Shown piece after piece: positions 1-5,622 of a stretch of 10,369 bases of DNA. The position numbers and the translations under genes are program-made. The stretch comes from Holophagaceae bacterium UBA692 (lineage in GTDB: Bacteria > Acidobacteriota > Holophagae > Holophagales > Holophagaceae), in contig DBMS01000279.1 in assembly GCA_002297665.1 (NCBI GenBank), positions 780 through 11,148 of the forward strand, in the 5' to 3' direction. The notes beneath the pieces are model-generated. The model was given only the letters and a program-made list of their open reading frames with translations, was not told where the DNA came from and made no database searches. The first letter of the stretch is position 1. The number at the start of each line of letters is the position of its first letter.

Positions 1-1
1 C

Positions 2-1276
2 GACATGGGCCTGGGCAAGACCCTCCAGGCCCTGGCCCTGCTCCTGGCCCGGGGCGGCGCGGGGCCCGCCCTCGTGGTGGCTCCCACCAGCGTTTGCGCC
101 AACTGGGAGCACGAGGCCGCCCGGTTCGCCCCGGCCCTGCGGGTGCGAAGCCTCGCCGACGGGGACCGGGAGGCCCTCCTGGCCCAGGCCGGCCCCATGG
201 ACCTGATCGTGTCCAGCTACGGCCTGCTGCACCTGGAATCCGAAGGCCTGGCCAAGGTGGCCTGGTCCACCGTGGTGCTGGACGAGGCCCAGGCCATCAA
301 GAACGCCTTCACCAAGCGCAGCCAGGCCGCCATGGGGCTCCAGGCCGGATTCCGCCTGGTGCTCAGCGGCACCCCGGTGGAGAACCACCTGGGCGAGCTC
401 TGGAACATCCTGCGCTTCCTCAATCCCGGCCTCCTGGGCTCCTTCGAGGTCTTCCAGCGGCGGTTCCAGCTCCCCATCGAGCGCCAGGGCGACGCCGAGG
501 CCCTCCAGCGCCTCAAGCGGCTCGTGGGCCCCTTCCTCCTGAGGCGCACCAAGGCCCAGGTGCTGGAGGAGCTCCCGCCGCGCACGGAGATCACCCTCGA
601 GGTCGAGCCCAGCGCCGGGGAGACCGCCCTCCTGGAGGCCATCCGCCAGCGGAGCCTGGAGGAGCTGGGCGAGGGCGGCCAGCCCATCCAGGTGCTGGCG
701 GCCATCATGCGCCTGCGCCGCGCCTGCTGCCACCCCGACCTGGTCGAGCCCGGCCTGGGCGTGGCCTCGTCCAAGCTGGAGGCCTTCCTGGAGCTCCTGG
801 CCCACCTGCGGGAGAACCGCCACCGGGCCCTGGTGTTCAGCCAGTTCACCGACCACCTCGACCTCCTGGCCCGGGCCCTGGAAGGCCTGGGCGTTCCGTT
901 CCTCCACCTGGACGGGAGCACCCCGGCCCGGGCCCGCGCCAAGGCCGTGGCCGCCTTCCAGCGCGGCGAGGGGGACGTGTTCCTCATCAGCCTGAAGGCC
1001 GGCGGCACCGGGCTCAACCTCACGGGGGCCGACTACGTCATCCACATGGATCCCTGGTGGAACCCCGCCGTGGAGGACCAGGCCTCGGACCGCGCCCACC
1101 GCATCGGCCAGACGCGGCCCGTGACCATCTACCGCCTCGTGCTGCGCGGCAGCATCGAGCAGCGCATCGTGGACCTCCACGCGCGAAAGCGCCAACTGGC
1201 CGACGACGTGCTGGAGGGCGCGGCCGCCCCGGCGCGGCTGGACGCCGAGGCCCTCATGGAGCTGCTCCGGGGTTGA
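2..1276 (+). CDS. Snf2-family DEAD/DEAH-box ATPase/helicase, C-terminal part (5' truncated by window edge)
   Basis: This is the motor of a Snf2/HepA-type ATPase, a double-stranded-DNA translocase that remodels protein-DNA or polymerase-DNA complexes in the cytoplasm. The reading frame is open from base 2, and the first codons encode D-M-G-L-G-K-T, which is Walker A (motif I). The true start therefore lies upstream, and any N-terminal SWIM or accessory domain is not visible. Later motifs occur in the right order: motif Ia (VVAPTSV), the Walker B box DEAQ at 281-292, motif III SGTP at 365-376, motif IV (ALVFSQF) near 828-848, motif V GGTGLNL from 1001, and motif VI DRAHRIGQ at 1088-1111. Both RecA-like lobes are therefore present and look intact. 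About 424 residues are visible. The gene ends 63 bases from the convergent toxin gene, and I see no U-tract terminator between them. The family assignment is secure; the specific role (repair, transcription recycling) is not deducible. Confidence 0.95.
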   Translation, partial: DMGLGKTLQALALLLARGGAGPALVVAPTSVCANWEHEAARFAPALRVRSLADGDREALLAQAGPMDLIVSSYGLLHLESEGLAKVAWSTVVLDEAQAIKNAFTKRSQAAMGLQAGFRLVLSGTPVENHLGELWNILRFLNPGLLGSFEVFQRRFQLPIERQGDAEALQRLKRLVGPFLLRRTKAQVLEELPPRTEITLEVEPSAGETALLEAIRQRSLEELGEGGQPIQVLAAIMRLRRACCHPDLVEPGLGVASSKLEAFLELLAHLRENRHRALVFSQFTDHLDLLARALEGLGVPFLHLDGSTPARARAKAVAAFQRGEGDVFLISLKAGGTGLNLTGADYVIHMDPWWNPAVEDQASDRAHRIGQTRPVTIYRLVLRGSIEQRIVDLHARKRQLADDVLEGAAAPARLDAEALMELLRG

Positions 1277-1339
1277 GGGTAGCCCATGGGCGCTTACCTG
1301 ATTTACGCGCAATTGGGGTATTGTCGATGCCGGTTCTTG

Positions 1340-1972
1340 TCAGACGAGAAGATAGTTCAGGTCCGCGCAACCATTCTTGAGGATGGTCAACATATTGGGG
1401 TCAACGAGCATGCGGTTTGTGCTCGGGCTGGCCGGCATCGCCTTGGCGGCCCGCTCGTACAGCGCGACACAGGGTTCGTTTGCGTGCATCGAAGAACCGT
1501 AGAGAAGGCCATCCACGTCAGGGAAAGCCGTGTGGAATGCCTGGGACCAGCGTCGCGCACGGGCCTTCTGCCCGGACGATATCGCCGTTGAAGCCCCGGC
1601 CCTGGTGGGCCAGACCCCGGTGAGATCAAGGAGGCGGAGCTCCCTTGTCGTGTCGAAGGAGGTCAGGAATGGATTGTTGAAAGCGCGATCCACGGTCCTG
1701 GTGCCCTGGAACACCTCCGCGAGGGCTGTGAGCGCCCCCTTCGGACCGATGGCCCCGTATAGGATTTCCCGGGCCTGATAGGAAGGGGGGGGCAGGTGAT
1801 GGTCAAACCTGGCTTCGGTTGGGCCCCAGGCCCGGAATTGGCCCCAGGACGTCGGGTGGCTGCCTCCCATGAAGTAGATCCGCCATATGGTTGATCCGGC
1901 AGGGAGGATATGGATGTCAGGCCCCAGCTTGGCGAGTTCCGCCGGAGTCGGGGGTTCAGGGAATTTCACCAT
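1340..1972 (-). CDS. RES-domain toxin (NAD+ phosphorylase / NAD+-degrading toxin)
   Basis: This 210-residue protein is recognised as a RES-domain toxin. Characterised RES toxins stop growth by degrading cellular NAD+. The domain pattern is clear: an N-terminal W-R (R31), a second arginine in the segment E-A-R-F (R55), the Y-G-A tyrosine (Y72), the glutamate of A-L-A-E (E86), an L-D-L-T-G strand (about 115-119), and the C-terminal block Y-G-S-S (158-161) leading into A-L-Y-E-R. These match the arginine, tyrosine, glutamate and serine positions considered active-site residues in the family, so the toxin looks intact. The start is ATG at 1972, only 3 nt after the antitoxin stop. There is no good Shine-Dalgarno close by, suggesting translational coupling to the antitoxin. 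Local GC is low: bases 1341-1400 count to about 50%, against about 72% for 541-600 in the neighbouring Snf2 gene. This suggests acquisition by transfer. NAD+ degradation here is inferred from the family. Confidence 0.88.
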   Translation of the reverse strand: MVKFPEPPTPAELAKLGPDIHILPAGSTIWRIYFMGGSHPTSWGQFRAWGPTEARFDHHLPPPSYQAREILYGAIGPKGALTALAEVFQGTRTVDRAFNNPFLTSFDTTRELRLLDLTGVWPTRAGASTAISSGQKARARRWSQAFHTAFPDVDGLLYGSSMHANEPCVALYERAAKAMPASPSTNRMLVDPNMLTILKNGCADLNYLLV

Positions 1973-1975
1973 CTG

Positions 1976-2569
1976 CTAGCCCAGCGCTTCCGCGAGTCGC
2001 GCCACGGCCAGCGGTGAACGCCCCTCCAGGAGCCAGTCCCGGGGGCTCCTCGGCGCCTCGTCCTGGCCCACGGCAAGATCGACATTCGGCACCATGAGCC
2101 AATTGGCGACGGTAACCGGGGAGATCCCCTGTGGCAGCTTCCGAGCGACCTCGCCCCACCCCGGAAGTTCCCGGCCTTCTGCAAACTGGAAAACCGGCAA
2201 CCGCCAGGAGCCACCGTCCTTGATGGCTAAAAGCGTCCTTTCCTTGAGGCGCTGCCTGATCCGGGCATCCGTCACGCCGAGCAGCTTTGCCGATTCAAGG
2301 GCCGTCAGCCCGGTATCAACCAGGCCAGCGTAGGTCATCACCCCGAGCAGGAGCGGGTCATTCATACCCATTTCCCTCGGCGCAGGATCGAGCCCCCCTG
2401 ACCGGTAGATCTGGATCTCAGCTGCCGTCAATCCTTCCTGCCCCGGGTTTGGATAGTACAGGCTCTGGAGCTGGTTGATGACACCTCGAAGAGCAGCTGG
2501 AAGTCCTTTCGGTTCAACATTAAGCCCATGTGCGTGCAGGTAGGCCAGGGTCTCGACATTCGCGCCCAT
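1976..2569 (-). CDS. HTH DNA-binding antitoxin paired with RES toxin
   Basis: This 197-residue protein lies directly upstream of the RES toxin in the same operon, the usual antitoxin-first order. A helix-turn-helix is visible around residues 89-111 (A-K-L-L-G-V then R-I-R-Q-R-L), followed by a short strand pair (W-R-L-P-V-F-Q-F, 122-129). The C-terminal segment 175-186 (S-P-R-D-W-L-L-E-G) resembles the toxin-binding end of Xre/MbcA/ParS-type antitoxins (x-P-x-x-W-L-x-x-G). Residues 46-64 hold an extra N-terminal conserved-looking block (L-T-A-A-E, then R-S-G-G-L-D-P-A-P). From memory, proteins of this layout sit beside RES toxins in other bacteria, mainly actinobacteria. The likely role is to neutralise the toxin and repress the operon. 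The ATG at 2569 has a strong Shine-Dalgarno (GGAGG at 2580-2576, 6-nt spacing), which decides the start over internal methionines 67 and 69. GC is low for the window (2461-2520 is about 53% by hand count). Confidence 0.82.
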   Translation of the reverse strand: MGANVETLAYLHAHGLNVEPKGLPAALRGVINQLQSLYYPNPGQEGLTAAEIQIYRSGGLDPAPREMGMNDPLLLGVMTYAGLVDTGLTALESAKLLGVTDARIRQRLKERTLLAIKDGGSWRLPVFQFAEGRELPGWGEVARKLPQGISPVTVANWLMVPNVDLAVGQDEAPRSPRDWLLEGRSPLAVARLAEALG

Positions 2570-2588
2570 CCTCAGCCTCCTTACATTA

Positions 2589-2616
2589 ATACTAGGCCGT
2601 TAGCCAACGCAAGCAA
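2589..2616 (-). promoter_or_regulatory. Candidate sigma70-type promoter of the antitoxin-toxin operon
   Basis: On the minus strand, a -35-like TTGCTT (2616-2611) and a -10-like TAGTAT (2594-2589) are separated by 16 bp. Transcription would start near 2582, just before the GGAGG ribosome binding site at 2580-2576, giving a very short leader. This is a consensus match by eye only. Confidence 0.45.
2599..2608. promoter_or_regulatory. Near-palindrome in the promoter spacer, possible antitoxin operator
   Basis: GTTAGCCAAC (plus strand) is a 10-bp inverted repeat with one mismatched pair (GTTRGCYAAC). It lies inside the 16-bp spacer between the candidate -35 and -10 of the toxin-antitoxin operon. 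A protein bound here would block polymerase, as expected for antitoxin autorepression. The operator role is inferred; a 10-bp near-palindrome can arise by chance. Confidence 0.3.
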
Positions 2617-2667
2617 GGCATTTCGGGCACCGCGCCCCGGACAGCGACGCGTTCCCTCCGGTCACCT

Positions 2668-2688
2668 CTGGGGGCCTTGGCCCCCCAG
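2668..2688. repeat. GC-rich hairpin in the divergent intergenic region
   Basis: CTGGGGGC at 2668-2675 can pair with the C-rich arm ending in CCCAG at 2688, with one bulged C and a 4-nt CTTG loop. There is no T-run on either strand, and neither flanking gene is transcribed towards it, so it is not a standard terminator. Function unknown. Confidence 0.4.
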
Positions 2689-2742
2689 CAGGGCCGTTCC
2701 CCCCAGATCCAGATTTTTCACAGGATTCCGAGGACGCAAACC

Positions 2743-2766
2743 TAGAATGGACCCGAAGGACCCCTC
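2743..2766 (+). promoter_or_regulatory. Candidate -10 box and ribosome binding site of the DUF4032 gene
   Basis: TAGAAT at 2743-2748 is a good -10 hexamer. No convincing -35 is seen at 16-18 bp; the T-rich stretch TTTTTCA (2714-2720) is too far upstream for standard spacing. GAAGGA at 2755-2760 is a Shine-Dalgarno 6 nt from the GTG at 2767 and supports that start. If the -10 is right, the leader is only about 12 nt. Confidence 0.4.
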
Positions 2767-4008
2767 GTGACCGAAGCCCCCGGCCTCCTCTCCATCCTCG
2801 TCCGCCCCGGCCATCCGGATTTCCTCGACCTGCCCTGGGACGTCGAGCTCGCGGCCTGGCCCGGCGCCACGGACCGCTCCATCGAACTGCAGCGGGGGCT
2901 GTCCCGCCACGAGGTGCAGTTCGTGAGCTACGGCGGCGCGTGCGTCTACGCCGTCAAGGAACTGCCCGAGGGGCTCGCCGAAAGGGAATACGGCGCCCTC
3001 CTGGAGATCCAGGCGCGCAGCCTTCCCTCCGTGGAGGCGGTGGGGCATGCCCTGGCGGCGCGGCCCGACGGAGTGCGGGTGAGCCTGCTCCTCACCAGGT
3101 ACCTGGAGGCCAGCCACCCCTACCGGGTGCTTTTCCAGAACCCGGGCCTGGAGCGCTACCAGGAGCGGCTGCTGGACGCCATGGCGGGGCTCCTGGTGCG
3201 CCTGCACCTCGCCGGCGTCTACTGGGGGGACTGTTCGCTGTCCAACGTGCTGTTCCGCCGGGACGCGGGGCAATTGGGCGCCTACCTGGTGGACGCCGAA
3301 ACCTCGGAGCTGCGCGAGACCCTCACCGACGGGCAGCGGCGCCAGGACCTCATGATCATGGAGGACAACGTCGGAGGCGACCTCCTGGACATCTCCATGG
3401 TCACGAAGCTCCCCGACGCGCTGCGGCCCGAGGACTTCGGCGCCAACATCCGCCGGCGCTACGAAAGCCTCTGGGCCGAGGTGAACCGCGAGGTGGTCGT
3501 GGGCGTGGACGAGCGCTGGCGCATCCACGAGCGGGTGCGCGCGCTGAACGCCCTGGGCTTCTCCATCCAGGAGATCAAGCTCGTGGCCACCGGCGACCGG
3601 GACAAGCTCGTCATGCGCACCGTCGTCACCGACCGGGACTACCACCGCCACCGCCTGCACGACCTCACGGGCCTGGTGGCCCAGGAGGCCCAGGCCGAGC
3701 TCATGCTCAACGAGATCGAGGAGCTCAAGGCCCGCCTCTCGCACAAGGGCCGGCGGGACATCCCCACCTCGGCCGCCGCCTTCCGGTGGCTCACCGACTC
3801 CTGGGAGCCCGCCCAGCGGCGCCTGGGGCCCCGGGTGAAGACCGAGGCCGACGCCTCCGAACTCTATTGCCAGGTCCTGGAGCACAAGTGGTTCCTGTCG
3901 GAGGAGGCCAGGACCGACGTGGGGCTAGAGGCGGCGCTGGACGGCTACCTGGCCAGGTTCCCGTCGCGGAAGGGGAAGAAGGGCAAGGGCCCGGGGGGGA
4001 ATGGGTAA
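2767..4008 (+). CDS. DUF4032 domain protein with lipopolysaccharide-kinase-like N-terminal fold
   Basis: This 413-residue cytoplasmic protein has no signal peptide or membrane segment. The N-terminal half carries protein-kinase-like hallmarks: a candidate ATP lysine in A-V-K-E (K64), a glutamate in R-E-Y (E74), the catalytic-loop segment W-G-D-C-S-L-S-N (D155, N160), and a metal-binding aspartate in L-V-D-A-E-T (D176). The canonical HxD histidine/arginine is replaced by W-G-D, as I recall for DUF4032 relatives and resembling RIO/LPS-kinase-like folds. The C-terminal half (about 225-390) is the DUF4032 region, with a short helical stretch (E-I-E-E-L-K-A-R). The tail is Lys/Gly-rich. The start is GTG, chosen for its Shine-Dalgarno. 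The gene has its own promoter region and ends 4 nt from the convergent nucleotidase. Phosphotransfer is plausible because the key residues are kept, but the substrate is unknown. It is not clearly linked to the adjacent toxin-antitoxin pair. Confidence 0.85.
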   Translation: MTEAPGLLSILVRPGHPDFLDLPWDVELAAWPGATDRSIELQRGLSRHEVQFVSYGGACVYAVKELPEGLAEREYGALLEIQARSLPSVEAVGHALAARPDGVRVSLLLTRYLEASHPYRVLFQNPGLERYQERLLDAMAGLLVRLHLAGVYWGDCSLSNVLFRRDAGQLGAYLVDAETSELRETLTDGQRRQDLMIMEDNVGGDLLDISMVTKLPDALRPEDFGANIRRRYESLWAEVNREVVVGVDERWRIHERVRALNALGFSIQEIKLVATGDRDKLVMRTVVTDRDYHRHRLHDLTGLVAQEAQAELMLNEIEELKARLSHKGRRDIPTSAAAFRWLTDSWEPAQRRLGPRVKTEADASELYCQVLEHKWFLSEEARTDVGLEAALDGYLARFPSRKGKKGKGPGGNG

Positions 4009-4012
4009 GCCC

Positions 4013-5494
4013 CTATTCCCCGCCCCCCTCGGAAAGCGGCAGATTCGACGTTCCGCCCGGGCTGGTGGGATCGTGGGGCAGGCTTCCCCGGGGGGAGCGC
4101 AGGTACACGAAAGGCGTCGCGTAGAGGAAATTGGAGACCCGGCTGGTGTAGACGTCGGCGTACCGCTCCACCTGCCTGGCCAGGTGGCTCTTGTCGTTGC
4201 CGGCGCGGGTGAGCAGGCCCCAGCGGCCGTTGGTGAGCTCCGTGGCGGCCCGGGCCAGTGGGGCGATCTCCATGTCCAGGGGTAGGAGCCGGGCCCGGAG
4301 CTCCTGGAGACGGGCCTCCAGCTCGTGCTGGGCCGACGAGGGCCTGGGGCCGTAGCCGCCCTTGAGGCGCTGCAGCTCCAGGCGGGCCTGGGAGAGCTGG
4401 TCCTCCAGGCGCTCCTTCTCCTCCATCATCACGGCGATGGTGCGCTCGGCGCCGGCGAAGGACTCCAGGGCCTCCACCTCGGCTTCCAGCTCCCGGAGGA
4501 TGAGGGCGGTGCGCCAGCGGAACTCGCTCTTGCTCATGTGCACGTCGCCGAACATGTGGTCGCCCACGTAGAGGATCTCGTCGCCGCCGATGCCCAGGTC
4601 CTTCTCCACCTGCGCGGCCGATCCGCCCATGTAGGCCACCCCGGGCTGCAGGGGGCCCACGGTGGGCCGCAGCATGCCGTCCCCGGTGACCACCTGGAAG
4701 AAGGGGGCGCGGGACGTGAAGAACTCGGGCTTTCGCGCGCCCACGATCACCAGGTCGAAGAGGTCGCGCCAGGTCATGTCCCCGGGCAGGAAGCGGTCGA
4801 AGGAATAGGACATCATGGCCGAGGAGAAGGTCCAGTCCGAATTGGTGATGAGCAGGAGCTTCTTACCGGCGTTGCGCTGGTCCAGGAGGGTGAGGGCGGT
4901 TTCGGGATCCAGCACCACGCATTCCTCGGGCGAAGCGATGATGCCGGCCTTGAGGCGGCCTTCCATGTGCTGGGCGTCCACCACGTCGCGCACCCGCACG
5001 TAGAGCTCCCGGTAGCCCAGCACCTCGGGCAGGCTGCGAGCGTCGAGCAGGTCCACCATCTGGGCGTAGAGGCAACCCTCGGACAGCGAGAAGAGGGTGT
5101 TGAGGAAGACCCATCGCGGGTCCGACAGGTCCACCTGGGTTCCGGCGTAGGCCTCGCGCTGCTCGGCGAAGGTGAGGGGCCTCGTGCCGTGCTGGGCCCG
5201 GCGGATCAGGCCGAAGCGGTTGGCCTTGACGATGTTGCCCAGCTGGGTGTCGATGACCAGCCCCCGGGCCACCATGCCCTGGTCGAAGACCAGCGACCGC
5301 ACCGGCCAGCCCTGCTCCAGGAACCGCTCCCGGGCATATTCGTAGACCTGGCGCTCGAAGATGTCCACCCGGTAGTTCACGAGGGTGTAGTCCATGTCGT
5401 AGCCGATGGCGTGCAGGGAGCGGAAGTTCAAGGTCCGGTTGCAGAAGACGCCTCGGCTGCGGGGCGGTGTCACGTGGGGGCCGATCTCGTTCAT
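4013..5494 (-). CDS. HAD-IG family (cN-II-type) 5'-nucleotidase
   Basis: This 493-residue cytosolic hydrolase matches the HAD subfamily IG / purine 5'-nucleotidase family, which dephosphorylates nucleoside monophosphates. HAD motif I is D-M-D-Y-T (D33 nucleophile, D35, T37). Motif II is I-T-N-S-D (T217), motif III the lysine in A-R-K-P-E (K255), and motif IV G-D-H-M-F-G-D (D312, D317). All four are intact. Residues about 335-378 and 388-404 are heptad-rich helices, probably the coiled-coil C-terminal extension of this family. I chose ATG at 5494, which leaves a typical N-terminus (C-N-R-T-L, then I-G-Y-D-M-D). An in-frame GTG at 5536 would add 14 residues, and neither start has a strong Shine-Dalgarno, so the exact start is uncertain. 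It converges on the DUF4032 gene (4-nt gap) and diverges from the phosphatase. Nucleotide specificity cannot be read from the sequence. Confidence 0.9.
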   Translation of the reverse strand: MNEIGPHVTPPRSRGVFCNRTLNFRSLHAIGYDMDYTLVNYRVDIFERQVYEYARERFLEQGWPVRSLVFDQGMVARGLVIDTQLGNIVKANRFGLIRRAQHGTRPLTFAEQREAYAGTQVDLSDPRWVFLNTLFSLSEGCLYAQMVDLLDARSLPEVLGYRELYVRVRDVVDAQHMEGRLKAGIIASPEECVVLDPETALTLLDQRNAGKKLLLITNSDWTFSSAMMSYSFDRFLPGDMTWRDLFDLVIVGARKPEFFTSRAPFFQVVTGDGMLRPTVGPLQPGVAYMGGSAAQVEKDLGIGGDEILYVGDHMFGDVHMSKSEFRWRTALILRELEAEVEALESFAGAERTIAVMMEEKERLEDQLSQARLELQRLKGGYGPRPSSAQHELEARLQELRARLLPLDMEIAPLARAATELTNGRWGLLTRAGNDKSHLARQVERYADVYTSRVSNFLYATPFVYLRSPRGSLPHDPTSPGGTSNLPLSEGGGE

Positions 5495-5579
5495 GCCCCA
5501 GGATAGCGCCCCCCAGGGACCTTTGCGCAGGGTCACAGGGATTTCACTCGCGCCGCGGCGCCCCCATCCCGCATCATCG

Positions 5580-5595
5580 AACGATACCCATCGTT
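5580..5595. promoter_or_regulatory. Inverted repeat in the divergent nucleotidase/phosphatase region
   Basis: AACGAT (5580-5585) and ATCGTT (5590-5595) form perfect 6-bp arms around the spacer ACCC; with a one-base bulge the arms extend to CG outside. It lies in the 128-bp gap between the two divergent starts (5494 and 5623), where a dimeric regulator could act on both genes. No convincing -35/-10 pair was seen around it. The operator role is inference. Confidence 0.35.
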
Positions 5596-5622
5596 TCGTA
5601 CGGCGGCCCCACCGGAGATTGC

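Noticed and set aside
1282..1291. Perfect palindrome GCCCATGGGC between the Snf2 and toxin genes
   Set aside because: It has no loop and no T-run, so it is not a terminator, and 10-bp GC palindromes are expected by chance in such DNA.
1286..1591. Small plus-strand open frame starting just after the Snf2 gene
   Set aside because: It overlaps the RES toxin gene in antisense; the minus-strand frame carries the domain motifs.
1277..2766. Possible target-site duplications or IS ends flanking the toxin-antitoxin module
   Set aside because: I compared the two flanks by eye and found no convincing direct or inverted repeats.
2662..3885. 407-codon minus-strand open frame across the DUF4032 gene
   Set aside because: Antisense to a gene with clear domain motifs and a Shine-Dalgarno; its own translation has no recognisable family.
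5467..5622. N-terminal extension of the phosphatase from an upstream in-frame ATG
   Set aside because: It would overlap the 5' end of the divergent nucleotidase and bury the signal peptide; ATG 5623 has a good ribosome binding site.
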